Assembly (NCBI RefSeq): GCF_019649055.1 | Contig: NW_026570227.1 | Span: forward strand, 2,542,001 to 2,606,000 | DNA: 64,000 nucleotides | Source of the DNA: Paramacrobiotus metropolitanus | Lineage: Eukaryota > Tardigrada > Eutardigrada > Parachela > Macrobiotidae | Direction: 5' to 3' | Part shown: positions 22,301 to 33,401 of the stretch, one piece after another | Layout: every line of letters begins with the position of its first letter | Numbering within the stretch: the first letter of the stretch is position 1 | Notes under the pieces: model-generated | Told to the model about the DNA's origin: nothing | The model's input: only the letters and a program-made list of their open reading frames with translations | Database searches by the model: none | Translations under genes and position numbers: made by a program

Positions 22301-25031
22301 GTACTACGTCTAATACTTACATATATGCAACCCACGCTCAATGTAAGCACATGTAAAAATATATGCACTTGTAAATAATATACTGCAAGCATAAAAACCT
22401 TCTAGTTAAACATTCGCTTACTTTATCGCCGTCGGTTCCAAGAAACTTTGCCTTGGTAAGCTGGGGCCTGACATTTAAAAGCATAGCGGCCATCCGCTGA
22501 TACGCTTCTCCCGTCTTTCTCTTGTGGATAAAGGTGACGCCAATTATGACAGGACTGACCCGAGTTGTACGGTTGCGCAACATCAGGTGGCGCGTTACGA
22601 CGGTGGTAACGTAGTATTCGCCCACATTAAATGTAGTATCCACAGACATTCCTGCAGCTGGTGCAAACCGCACTAGGTCGTCTAGCTGCGTGTCTAGAGC
22701 CAGCATCACAATGAGATCCGGTGCAATAACCACTTCGCGTACGAACGCGGAACTTTTGCCGTGATTATCCATACAGGCCAGAATAACTGCGTTTAACTCC
22801 TCGTCTTTGGTCGGTTTTTTGGCTGCTTTGAAGTTGTAAATCGATTTGTGAGACGGAATTTGGGCAGTCGAAGCTAGATTCTCAATTGGACCGACTTCCT
22901 CCAAAATGTCAGCGCGAATAGTCGAAGCGTCTTTTCCACTTTCTAATTAAATATAGAAAATCTTTTGATGTTGCCTAACATTTTCGAAATTCTGTAGTCA
23001 TAGCTAATATATCAAATTTAAATAATATAATAACGTTAGTGTACAATAAAGTTAAACAATTTGCTTACCACAACCCTTTTTAATCTTTTCTTTCGTGGAT
23101 TCATACATTCGTTCATAAGGTTTTCCGGTCCGCTCTTTTCCGTGGCTGGTAATGGCGAACGATTTGTCTTCTTTATCGGAAAAGTAATATTGTAGGACAG
23201 CAAATCCCAGCTCGCGGCAAAACACAATCACGCGTTTGAAGGTCGGTTCACTGAAGTTTGTATAGGTATAACGGCGAAACTCCGTTCCCTCCGCTTCATT
23301 CTAAATATAATGTTTTAAGCATTACGGCTAGGTTCACGGATGACCTTTTGAAATCCGCATGGGACAGAGGGATGGTTTACGATGAAGCGTTATAATTTTT
23401 TGGTGAAGTCTGCTCATGCCACCTTTGGCTGCTAGTACCACCTTTTGCACACCCCTTTTAACTTTTAGGCTTGCAAAAATAATTATTCTGCCTAAAGTAT
23501 TCTAGGAAACGTAGCGCACTGCCTGTTCATGTTTTTTTTTACTAACCGATGTATATACATCCGATCCGCTCCATCGGTAGAAATGAATGGTCTTCCCATT
23601 GCTTTGCTCCCATCGACCGTTGCTGTCCGATAACACATCTCCCGGACTTGCCAAACACGACAGTTTGATAACAAAAAGTGATGTCCGCTGCACTTGATGT
23701 GGGACTCTGGTGGCCACTTTTACACCACGTTTCTGTTTCTTCGCTTTAAAAATCAGTTCGGCTGCGTAAAGGTTCGTAATGAACGAGAGGTGCTTGGTGC
23801 TGATTACGGGAATTCCGTCAATCTCCTTGGTATCGCTGTCATCCACCACAGATATCTCTGCATCCTCCAAGCAGACAACGTCACCTTCGTCGCTACAAAC
23901 GATAAAAATTAAAATCTAACAGGGCGGGTAGTGCGGTACCGTGGGCTACTTCCGGCCACACAGGACAGTCCCAGGCGGGTGGTGCGATACCGAGGACCAC
24001 TTCCGGCCACACAGGACAGTCCCGGGCGGGTGGTGCGGTACCGAGGACCACTTCCGGCCACACAGGACAGTCCCGGGCGGGTGGTGCGATACCGAGGACC
24101 ACTTCCGGCCACAGGACAGTCCGGGCGGGTGGTGCGGTACCGAGGACCACTTCCGGCCACACAGGACAGTCCCGGGCGGGTGGTGCGATACCGAGGACCA
24201 CTTCCGGCCACACAGGACAGTCCCGGGCGGGTGGTGCGGTACCGAGGACCACTTCCGGCCACACAGGACAGTCCCGGGCGGGTGATACCGAGGACCACTT
24301 CCGGCCACAGGACAGTCCGGGCGGGTGGTGCGGTACCGAGGACCACTTCCGGCCACACAGGACAGTCCCGGGCGGGTGGTGCGGTACCGCGGACCACTTC
24401 CGGCCACACAGGACAGCCGGGTGGTGGTACCGCGGACAATTCCGGCCACAGAACAGTCCCAGGCGGGTGGTGCGATACCGCGGACCACTTCCGGCCACGG
24501 GACAGTCCCATGCGGTACCGCGGACCAATTCCGGCCACACAGAACAGTACCATTTTATACTATAGCAGGCAGCGAATCTTTCGTAATGCGGCACCGCGCA
24601 TTGCTTCCGCCACCCACACTGCGTAGTTTGATAAAAATGCACTAGTGTGGGAGTGTCTAAAATGAATTACAACGCGTGTACTTGAATGCAGTACCTGCAT
24701 GAACCGTCATGATCCTCTTCGGATTCAATGGTGGTGACTGTAATGTCGCGGTTTTCTGGATCTGTTAGATCCCTGAAAACAGAGCCAAAAATATTAATAT
24801 AACGATATTTTAATGATCTTTAAACTTCCTTTGATAGCGGAAAACGGTACAATTGCTATGTAATTTAGTAAAATATTATTGCATTGCGTAAACCACAAAA
24901 AACTGAAAATGTTAATAAATTATTATTAATACAACTTATACAAGAACACAGACGCAAGTGAAAAATGGTACTTACGTTGGCGGTGGACTTTCATGGACGC
25001 TGTCGTCCGTTTCATAAGTTTCGGGTCGCAT
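19315..25031 (-). CDS. MULE transposase, nine exons, one frameshift near the 3' end
   Basis: Exons (minus): 25031-24976, 24772-24695, 23892-23547, 23300-23069, 22942-22422, 22120-21803, 21600-21239, 20565-19997, 19765-19315. Every junction is GT-AG and every phase matches, giving about 977 residues. The acidic N-terminus is followed by an unrecognised domain (residues 90-240). The DDE domain has Asp in SVDTTFNVG (about 339), Asp in LGTDGDK (about 408), FPTVPHILCIIH and Glu in NAVESANKR (about 537). A SWIM-like finger lies at 705-730 (C-x3-C, then GICPD, with Asp where the final His is expected). A C-terminal knuckle KCSGCRRNF, then VYCHANNGCI, is split by a one-base frame change in an A run (19580-19583). 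The start ATG is the first in a frame that runs directly to a GTAAGT donor. The enzyme would cut and join element ends in the nucleus. Whether it is active is unknown. Confidence 0.85.
23921..24548. repeat. 51-bp minisatellite inside transposase intron 2
   Basis: About 13 units, most 51 bp and some shortened by a few bases, each with GCGGGTGGTGCGGTACCGAGG, a CACTTCCGGCCAC word and ACAGGACAGTCCC. GC-rich in an AT-rich element. Because 51 is a multiple of three, all six frames stay open, producing long spurious reading frames. Confined to the intron between exon 24772-24695 and exon 23892-23547. Confidence 0.92.
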
Positions 25032-25726
25032 GTTGCATCACTGCACTGTTGTAAATAGTGACTTCCGCATTCGGATGCGCAGTACAGTATCAGTGATTCA
25101 CTTACTGTTCATTAGGATTACAGCAGATATTTTTTAACTGAATAGTGCAGGAAAAGCGAAGCGTTGCCGCGTACGGGTTTAGTAGTGGTTTTACTTTCCG
25201 AAAACGTTAGTGTGATAGAATCATTTCACATACACGAAAGACAAAGAAAAGAAGCCGAAAACAAGTGCGCTGTTTGGCTTCCGATGTTTCCTTCAGCCGG
25301 TCTTCTCTGGAGTCGCCTGCATAGTTCCAATCCTTCTCTCACAGAGCAAACGAGAGGGTCAAGACCAGATCACACCTACGTGCGACAGCCTAGGAATTTG
25401 AAAGGCTTTTGTTTGTTGATGTTTGCCGCTTACGAATAATGCCGCTCCGTGCCCTAAAGTAGCAGGCACTAGGCAGACACACAAGAACGCAGCAGAGGGA
25501 TACCACATACTCAGTCGTCGATCACGCTGGACGCTACACAAAGTTTTCCCGAATAGGCTAAAATAATGTGTAGTGATACACACTTTTTATAGTGATACAT
25601 GTATAGCGTGTATTTTAGTTGACCAAGTGTGCAAAATAAAAGAACTTCAAAACCATTTAAAAAAAGTGAAGGAGGGTATGCTGAAGATAAAAAAAAGCAT
25701 GATTAATGTTACTTTCGACTATTTTT
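25032..25726. other. 5' region of the MULE transposase gene
   Basis: Lies between the transposase start codon and the right terminal repeat, so it should hold the promoter and 5' UTR. No TATA box or further coding exon can be singled out. Confidence 0.4.
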
Positions 25727-26009
25727 CTTGAATTTCTAGAATGCCGTACGAAGCACTGCCTTACCGAATAAGCTTGCAAGTACTGCCTTTTAACACACAA
25801 TAAGCCAGTTAAAATTTGACCGGAAGTGCCCTGTTGGTTGGCGGACTGCTACAACCACTAGCCCCACTCCCAAAGGTCACAGTCCCAATCATTCCCATGC
25901 CCAGTGTGGCACAGTCACAGACGGTCACAGTCACATAAGGTCCCAGTCACATAGACTCACAGTCCCACCCAGTCCCACCCAGTCACAGTCACAGACTTTA
26001 GCAATACCC
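25727..26009 (-). repeat. Right terminal inverted repeat of the MULE
   Basis: Reverse complement of 18675-18964 with few differences. It ends GCAATACCC against the duplication GTTATCAGT. Contains the same GGTCCCAGTCAC-type direct repeats. Confidence 0.9.
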
Positions 26010-26018
26010 GTTATCAGT

Positions 26019-26488
26019 CGGCGCGAAAGTGATTTGAATGAAACGACATGGTCATGCACACACGTGTGTCACATGCCGTGTTTCATGAGCCACTCACCCG
26101 AAACACACAGATTTGTAGTTTCACGTAAACAGTGTTTTTAAACAATTAGAAATAATTATAAAAATGTACGCATACGTTTATTCATTTTAGTTTACGTCAT
26201 AATATTAAGGATTCAAAGCGCGGAAGTAATTCAAAAGTTTACGGAGTGGTCACCTTGAGGGAAGTGGTGTCACCGGTATAAGTCCGGTACATGATAGGGG
26301 CAAAAATAATTACCAGTTAGCTAATTAATTCTTTAGTATCAGCATTTGTCTAATTAACTGTGGAACGGTGTATCTAATAAATTAAAATAAGCCGTGAGCT
26401 TAGTAAATACTCGTATGATGGATTTAACTGGGACCGGTAACTTTTCACGGTAATAACTCACAATAATTTGAAGATGTATCGATTGCAT
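26019..26488. other. Right flank of the MULE target
   Basis: The first 130 bp resembles 4905-5035 in segment copy A. No gene recognised. Confidence 0.45.
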
Positions 26489-26492
26489 TTAA

Positions 26493-27443
26493 GGCCATGG
26501 CTAGTTTGGCTTTATTCAGATGAAGAAGGTCGGTTTTTTAAGTTTTTTGAAATCATATTTTCTTTCTTGATACTTCGTTATATCCAATTTAAATTGAGAA
26601 AAATTCACAACTTTAAACCGGAAAGATTGGCTTTAAAAATGTGAATTGAATAAATCACGCTCAAAAATTAACTAGTCTCCAGGCAACCATACAGAATTTT
26701 AGATAGACCACCCAGAAAATCGTAAACATAGTCCTCCTGCACCTTGCGAGGGCTTTTTTTGAAAAAAAAATTTTTAAACTTCACAAACTTAAAAAAACAC
26801 ATTTAGGGTTTCGATTTTCGTAAATAACCTGAGTTAAAACAATTTTTTTCAAAATCGCTCTCGCAATTATACTTTTAAGGTATTTCTACACCCTGTGCAT
26901 TAAGTTTCAAAATCATGTTAGATCGCCTGAATTAGGAGTTAGTTTTCAAACTTTACCTGGTGCATTTTGAACGGTAGCCTTCGAAAGTTCATGCAAGTTT
27001 ACATCACTCGTGGGCATGTTGACTGTTTCAGCCCACCACACATATCAAACCATAGTGACTATCCAGACAGCCCTTGCCCGCTTCTTACCACACTTGAGTG
27101 TGATGAAAATCTATTGTCTTTCGGTGTTTGCTTTGATTCCGCTGACCAGTGCTCTGTTTTATGGCTGGCAGTAGAACAAAAGATGCGTATCCCGATTCTG
27201 TGCTCTCCATTGATTTCATCGCAGGTGCGCTAACTTGCATATCCGTTCGTAATGGTGAGCCGGGCCAGTCACTGGTAGCATCGTTACTCAGTTTAGGCAG
27301 CTAACTTAAAAAATTTATATTTCAAAACCCTGGAATTTTATCACTTCAATGTTTTTACCATCGGATAGAGCAGTCTTCAATCTGTAAAGCGCCTTTCTTT
27401 TGCAAAATGGCCTATTAGGAATAAAGCCGAGCTAGCCATGGCC
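26493..27443. mobile_element. 951-bp terminal-inverted-repeat element, TTAA or TA target
   Basis: Ends GGCCATGGCTAGTTTGGCTT and, inverted, AAGCCGAGCTAGCCATGGCC; about 25 bp of inverted repeat extends to GGCTTTATTC. TTAA flanks both ends (26489-26492 and 27444-27447), as for piggyBac, though a TA duplication with ends starting AGGCC fits equally. No transposase visible. An 88-codon frame at 26967-27233 has no recognised domain. Confidence 0.65.
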
Positions 27444-27447
27444 TTAA

Positions 27448-28407
27448 AGCTCAACGATTAAACGGTAAAGAGCAGTAATCTTTTCATTTTTTTGCGCTCG
27501 AATAGCCCACTCGATGGAAATATGCGATGCATCAATGGCATGCAACATCTGGTTTTTCACGACGTTCAAACTTCAGTTTTTTCTGCTCTGCATGATTCAG
27601 CACATCAAAAGCGCATTTCAAATACGTACTCTAGGTTATTTTTTCTAACGATATTCATAGCACACTAAGTGCACGGGTAATTACTCGTACTTTTACTCGA
27701 CGAATCTATAAAGTATAAATAAAAGGATAAGCCTTAACAAAATTCCGTGTATGTCATCGATGCATTAACGCTGCACTCATCCAGACTCCAATGTCTATAT
27801 GTCGTTCGATAGCCTTTAACGTACAGATTTGCCAATAAAAGTCAAATTTAAGGAAAAAACAAAAGTTTGAAAGAAAACTTGCAAAAACTTTGACATGGAA
27901 AGCCTATGGGAACAGCTAAAATCCATCACTGCAAACCGACCACCCCACCACTGTCTCGACGGCCAAAAACGAATTGACCGACTTACAAGTTAGAGTCGGG
28001 AAAACTTTGTTCTTCTGGAATCATGACCACGTGTTATTCCGTGGTCTTGAACGAATTTTACAAATTTTGTAATCAGTATTTGGTATCAGGAACAGGTGAT
28101 TGAGCAAGAACACATAAAGAAGGTCTTCAAGCATGAAAACTGCTTAAAAACTGTTTCCCAAGGAGCTGTCATTCGCAGTGGTTTGACCCGCTTAAAGTTG
28201 TCACGCTTCCACGGGTGGTTGCCATTTGTACTGAATTGCTGTTAAAGTTAAAAATTTACAGAATTGCGATACTTTTAATTTTTTTTTCTGTGGAAAATTA
28301 TGTTCCAGAAAGGCGGAATTACGTGTTTGGGGCTGATTTAAGGGGCAGCAAGCTGACATCTGCACATTTGAGCGACTGCTTGGCAGTCATTAGCCGAGAA
28401 TTGCAGC
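27448..28407. other. Non-coding interior of the outer element
   Basis: AT-rich with no gene, RNA or clear repeat seen. Confidence 0.35.
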
Positions 28408-28409
28408 TA

Positions 28410-28990
28410 AGGGATTTGGCCCGGTACGTAGTACTAAATTCGTGTACATTGCCGCGGAGTAGAAGTATAGATATTTGCTTCCGCGCACTTTTTGTGTTGC
28501 TTTTTGACACTGTGTAGCCGAATGATTTGTGTAGATTGGCGTGGAATCCGTTTTCGCGCGCAAAATTCGGTTATGAAGAGGAGTGACAAAATTCCAAAAG
28601 GTTCCTTTTCAAATTTTGCACGTAAATGCACATAACGACGAAGATCGTCTTGCCCCCGAACCATCTTTTATTAAAAACTTTTAATTCATTTTAAAATAGG
28701 AAAACAATGCCAACGCTGGGGGTCTGTGAGTGTAAAACCATATTCACGCATATGTGCGTTTACATGCTGTATTCGAAGATCGGTTGATAACGAGACTTTT
28801 GGTACACCTGAATGCATTTAAACTTTTGAAATTTTCATACAGCCATAACTCCCGAACCAGATGTTACGTACTGAACGGTTTCTACAATGTATACAAATCA
28901 TCTGGCTGCAGTATGTCATAAAACAAAGCAAAAAAGGGTTTGCGAGTGCGCGAAAGCCGAATTTGGTGTTATGTACGGGGCCGAATCCCT
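28410..28990. mobile_element. MITE with AGGGATTTGGCCC ends, TA target duplication (copy 1)
   Basis: Left end AGGGATTTGGCCCGGTACGT (28410) and right end GTACGGGGCCGAATCCCT (to 28990) are inverted. TA flanks at 28408-28409 and 28991-28992. Shares ends and internal words (TGGCGTGGAATCCG, GTAAATGCACAT) with the element at 55734-56121. Non-autonomous. Confidence 0.75.
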
Positions 28991-28992
28991 TA

Positions 28993-30139
28993 AGCAAGGT
29001 AGCTACATGCTTACCAGCGACTACTGACTACTTCCGTTAGTTTGTCACATAAGGCAAAACCGCAGTCAACGCCGAGATGCATCGTGAGAAGCAGCAAACA
29101 TGCAAGAAATTTTCCGTACAAGTCCTCAATTTTAGAAAGAGCTAACAGCGGAGAAGGAAATACAACAAAATGCTTCTGTCCTTATTTAAATAAAGTGTTT
29201 TAACTTTGTCCTGTGGTGAAAGTAATAGGAAAAAAGGTGGTGACTATTACTGTTTTAATTTATCACTTATTAGTGTACTGATTGTTGAAGGGCAGCAGCA
29301 GTGGTGTATTAGTGGTCAAACTGGGATGTAAAGTACTTAAATAATTTGCTATCGGATACGTTGAAAAAGCTCAGAATAGTAAGAAAAAGAGGGAACAACA
29401 AGTTTTAATAAATTACAGGGTCGGTCCTTATGTAGCAGCTGCACGAAATTTAGCTGATGGTGACTGATCTGGAAATAAATAGTTCGGAAAGAAAAAATTT
29501 ACCCGTTTTGGGAGAAAAATAGCTTTAAATTAATTTCACATTTCAGGTTTTAGGCCATTCTGCAGTCAATTAAACGGTCAGGCAAATTTTCCAGTAGTTA
29601 TCATAAAGTGACATCAACTGTGCAGTGTGCAAGGACATTATTTTGATTTTGAATTATATAGAATTCTACGCTTCGTTCATAAAACCAGCCGTTATGAGTT
29701 TACATACGATATATCTTTACATACCTGCAGTTATGAGTTTTATTTTTGCGCTAAGATGGGATTTGTCCATTGCTGATTGCATTATTTACTCCGCGCAATT
29801 TGCGCGGGGTCTGCTAGTATGTTTATATAGCTGTAACGCTTATTGCAGTTGCATTACGTACTTCTTCTACTTTTGTTTTAAAACGTACAGACCATCAAGT
29901 GCAACTACACAACTTTAAAATTTTTTAGCGCATTTTCCTCTTGTTTTGGACTATCAGAAATCTAATGCCTTTTTGGCCGCGAAAATTCCCTTCCTTTTTT
30001 TACCATCGAAATTGATCTTTCCTCTTTTTGACCAAAAAACATTCCTTCCTTTATTTATTCCTTCCTTTTTTTGACCTTGGTCAGTGGTTCGAGACTCAGA
30101 CGTGAAGTTCTCAGCAGTTCAAATGTTATAGATGGTATT
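28993..30139. other. Non-coding interior of the outer element
   Basis: AT-rich. Three CCTTCCTTT-type words near 29990-30070. No gene recognised. Confidence 0.35.
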
Positions 30140-30745
30140 CACAGTCATAATTAAAATAGATTGAGTTTTATTTTGGCCGGAAATGTCGAATAGCGGCTAT
30201 ATTACAGTTAATTCTTTCTTTTCAACATTCGTGTTGCTGCAGTTACACTAGTACAAACGTCCCGTATTTGACTGAATGGGTTGTCGCCAATTAAAATGTT
30301 GTAGTTGCACTTGTACATTCCTTGCGTTGCATGTAATACGGGGATTCGCTGGACCATATGGGGCATATTTCCGGTCAAGAGTTAAAAGTTATCGAGATAT
30401 TACTTTAGCAGTCTTAGGAACACTCAGCATTTTAATAGTCAGACTCAGCCTTTTAGTGCTCAGACTCAGCCTTTCAGTAGTCAGACTCAGCCTTTTAGGG
30501 GTCAGACTCAGACTCAGACTCAGCGCTTCAGCGCGGGCCTCTAGAAAGAAGTAAGAACCAAACACAATTTTTTTATTTTCTTGGATAAATCCGATTCCTA
30601 TTTCTTTCTGTGTTAAACGCTGGGGAGTATTTAGATGTCACGTAACAGAAGCGGTTGACCCCCCCACCCCATGTAACAAATGCATAACGGATCGCATAAC
30701 TACCCCCCCTACCGGGTCAGTGTTACGTAATACTTGAATCGCGCC
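30140..30745. repeat. Right arm of outer long inverted repeat
   Basis: Reverse complement of the left arm's inner 400 bp (GACTCAGCCTTTTAG repeats at 30443-30510) and of its outermost bases, ending CGTAATACTTGAATCGCGCC at 30745 followed by TAA. The part between (30545-30720) differs from the left arm. Confidence 0.75.
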
Positions 30746-30997
30746 TAAGTCTACATGTACTTGTACATGTGTTTGATGTCACGCACGCTTCAATTTTCGC
30801 TACCATTTAATGCGCAATGCGCACTACAAAATATTTACATTAATTATTACTGAGAAGACAAGAAAATAATAACTGTTAATTAAGTCATATACTACTTGGA
30901 GCATATTCAGGAAACTGTGCAACATTCCCGTACGCTATTACTTAACTACCGATAATCAAGATAAAATTGCACTGCTTTTTGCTACAAGTACGCTGAC

Positions 30998-31139
30998 CTT
31001 TATCACAGGGCTCGGTGTCGCAGTTCTCGGAGTCGGTCGGCTTCTCCTCTTTATCGCAGCTGGACGATTCCACCACACTGTCGTTCTTCAGGCAGCTAAC
31101 GTACCGCCGCTTCGAACGTCCGCCGCAATTTTGCGTGCA
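30998..31139 (-). pseudogene. Thrombospondin type 1 repeat exon, probably a remnant
   Basis: Between an acceptor (CTACTTAG) and a donor (GTCAGC) the minus strand reads CTQNCGGRSKRRYVSCLK and then Cys residues in the order expected of a TSP1 domain, ending CDTEPC. The Trp-containing start would lie in a preceding exon. The nearest upstream coding-like block (31384-31590) has in-frame stops, so the gene seems broken. TSP1 domains occur in ADAMTS, papilin and similar extracellular matrix proteins. Confidence 0.5.
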
Positions 31140-31383
31140 CTAAGTAGAACGCCATAAAATCGGCCGGATAAATAAACACTAGCCTCATAAAGTTAACTAA
31201 ATAAACATCACATTTGCTAATTAGCATACTGTATATATATTAAACAAAAACATTAGGAGAAAATTAATGAAAATCAACGCAGACTACTGTTGCGTCTAGC
31301 TTTATAGCAGTTCGCATCTGTACACTGTTGACAGTGCGTCACTGTGCGTGAGTAAGTGAAGACCAACGGGTACTACAAACCGG

Positions 31384-31590
31384 CATCCAGGGCCCCGCCG
31401 AACCACTGGCTATCGCAGGGAAACTCGATCTTCTTGCAGTTCTACTGCTCCTCCAGTTTCTTCCCAGCATCACACAGATCCGTCACCGCGCGGACCACAT
31501 CCGATGCATACGATTGTCCATAGTCCAGCCGAAAAGTTTCTGACTCGTGGTCATAAACGTTAACGGTGCGTGTTGTTCCGCTAATTTGCC
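31384..31590 (-). pseudogene. Broken coding-like block upstream of the TSP1 exon
   Basis: After an AAATTAG acceptor the minus strand reads SGTTRTVNVYDHE to KKLEEQ, then TAG (31444-31442), then NCKKIEFPCDSQWFGGALDAG and a second stop. The codons look protein-like and the Cys spacing suggests a secreted protein, but the frame is interrupted twice. Family not recognised. Confidence 0.3.
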
Positions 31591-32660
31591 ACACACTCAC
31601 ACACACGACAGGTGTGCTGTTCGTTAATTTTCTGTTAAAACAAAATCCGATCCGCAAACACTTCAACAAAACTTGCATTACCCAATATGGTCAACAGCAA
31701 CTGACACTATTAAAGGCAGATGACTATTCCGAAAACTTTTCCCAGTTCCCTAATTATGATCTATTCAGTATTTACCGAGAAGTATTCGTATTATACTGTA
31801 CATGTACGGGTGAATAATAACCTGTTAATTCGAATGATAATCAGAATTTAGAAAATATTCACTGTAAAATAAGTATGTGATACTTGTCGGTTTTGGGTAT
31901 TTATTTTTAAGGAATCCGTAGTTTTACGTTTTCCAGTCTCACCGACGCTTTCCCGGTTCACTATAATTAACGCTCTTTGCGCGGAATATCTATAGTCTCG
32001 AAGCGATGGAAATGTTCGGATTGCAGTTATTATAAGTTACCCGACTGTTTGGTTTTCTTAGGTTTCCATTTTTCCGTGTTAGGGTAGACTGGGTACGAGT
32101 AGTCAAGATAAGTTACTGTATAGCACTGTAATATCTAGTATCGACAGGCCTTCCGGGTTTGTGACAAGCAGAAGAAGAGCAACGGAAACGCGACAAAAAA
32201 TAAGGCAAATCTGTAACAATAGTGTAGAACAGTGGCTTCAAGCAGACCGTGACGTACCGCGGAATCCGATGGGAAAGCCGGTAGCTCCGCCTGGAACAGG
32301 CCGAATTTTGCCGGTCAGATTTGCCGCAGACGCTGTACTGTCAGGCTGTCAGCACAACAGCAGCCAGAATCCAGTCGGCAGCGAGTTTGTTTTTGTAGTT
32401 TATCACATTTATTTCCTTACCCGAACTGTTTTCGTGAAAAATTGCTTACTACCTTACATGTTAGACAGTTGTAATGCCATGTACAACAAATTACCTGCCG
32501 AAGTTTGAATCAGTTATTACAGTGTCGCTACGAGTTAGTGCACTGGTGATTAAGCCTAGTATTTCTTTTCTGAAAACATGCGCTGGGAATGCAGTGCTCC
32601 AGTCCCATCTGAACTGACCAGTTATAAAATGACAGTCTGCTATCCACACAACGGATATAT
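31591..32660. other. Non-coding or decayed sequence
   Basis: A 115-codon plus-strand frame at 32161-32508 lacks an ATG start and has no recognised domain. Otherwise nothing seen. Confidence 0.3.
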
Positions 32661-32667
32661 ATATATT

Positions 32668-32745
32668 GGGTGTCCGCCACCCGGGTTTCCGCGACAGCTC
32701 TCATCTCGGAGAACAAATCGTAACAAACCCGGGTGGCCGACACCC
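32668..32745. repeat. Short inverted-repeat element with GGGTGTCCGCCACCC ends
   Basis: GGGTGTCCGCCACCCGGGTT at 32668 is inverted as AACCCGGGTGGCCGACACCC ending at 32745, enclosing 36 bp. The 15-base tip recurs at 33402-33416, 33512-33526 and, slightly changed, 33734-33748. This indicates a small dispersed repeat family within 1.1 kb. Confidence 0.65.
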
Positions 32746-33031
32746 TTAACTAGACAACTTGTCCATCCTTCAAAAGTAAAATATAGAATCTACATAGTAC
32801 TGCCGGGTCCCGGTTTTAGAGGGGCGGTAGTAGGATGCCTCTAAACTACCACAACCAATCGTGGCGTTACTGGTTTGAATTTGTAATTTAAAGGCTGATT
32901 AATCTGCAAGGCATCTGTAAGTTTTTTGTTATTTGTAGTATGATGAATCCATCTTCTTTGTCCCTCATCCAGAATCCCTTAGAGCAAGCCCACAAAGGCA
33001 TCGGTCGAGTCCTATTAGTACTGTTCAGGGG

Positions 33032-33166
33032 CCCTAATTGCATGGTTTCGGCCATCGCAGTCAGGCAATCGAGATTTGTAGAGCACAGTCAAACAGTAGC
33101 ACTGTTTGACTGTGCTCTACAAATCTCGATTGCCTGACTGCGATGGCCGAAACCATGCAATTAGGG
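33032..33166. repeat. Perfect 135-bp hairpin, 66-bp arms and 3-base loop
   Basis: The left arm CCCTAATTGCATGGTTTCGG onward and the right arm are exact reverse complements around AGC (33098-33100). Perfect pairing means a very recent inverted duplication, a mobile fold-back, or an assembly artefact. Transcribed, it would form a perfect double-stranded stem. Confidence 0.9.
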
Positions 33167-33401
33167 TAATTCGGATTGGGCGTCGTTAATTTAATCAGTG
33201 CAACATCATTGTTAAAGATTTGTGTATCATAATTTGGATCGAAAATAGGGCATTCTAAATTTGCAAGTTAATTTCCGTCATGATGTCTTCAAATCTTTGT
33301 GCAAGTTATTTTGATGCATAATTCCTTTTCAAAAAATTAAAACGGACGATTTGTGATATTTCGGTTTGCGTGAAATATTTATCTGCTCATGGGTGTATAC
33401 T

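Larger units (their letters stand above)
18675..26009 (-). mobile_element. Complete Mutator-like element (MULE), 7335 bp
   Basis: The left end GGGTATTGCTAAAGTCTG is repeated inverted at the right end. Terminal inverted repeats run about 285 bp (18675-18964 and 25727-26009). The flanks carry an exact 9-bp duplication, GTTATCAGT (18666-18674 and 26010-26018), the size expected for Mutator transposition. Inside lies a nine-exon minus-strand transposase gene (19315-25031) with a MULE DDE domain and a SWIM-like finger. Removing the element and one duplication copy gives a sequence similar to 4895-4935, which is an empty paralogue of the target. The close match of the arms argues for a fairly recent insertion. 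Confidence 0.93.
15830..30745. mobile_element. Candidate large terminal-inverted-repeat transposon enclosing the Mutator-like element
   Basis: Two inward-facing arms with identical outermost bases and a matching TAA on both flanks suggest one element of about 14.9 kb with a 3-bp duplication, as in PIF/Harbinger transposons. The 7.3-kb Mutator-like element and at least two smaller elements would be nested in it. A short plus-strand relic at 18535-18674 weakly resembles a Harbinger transposase. The alternative is two independent insertions of one repeat family in opposite orientation. A 3-bp match can occur by chance, so this stays tentative. Confidence 0.35.

Noticed and set aside
23893-24645. 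Five long open frames of 106-249 codons on both strands
   Set aside because: All translate the 51-bp minisatellite; a repeat length divisible by three keeps every frame open. They fall inside a transposase intron.
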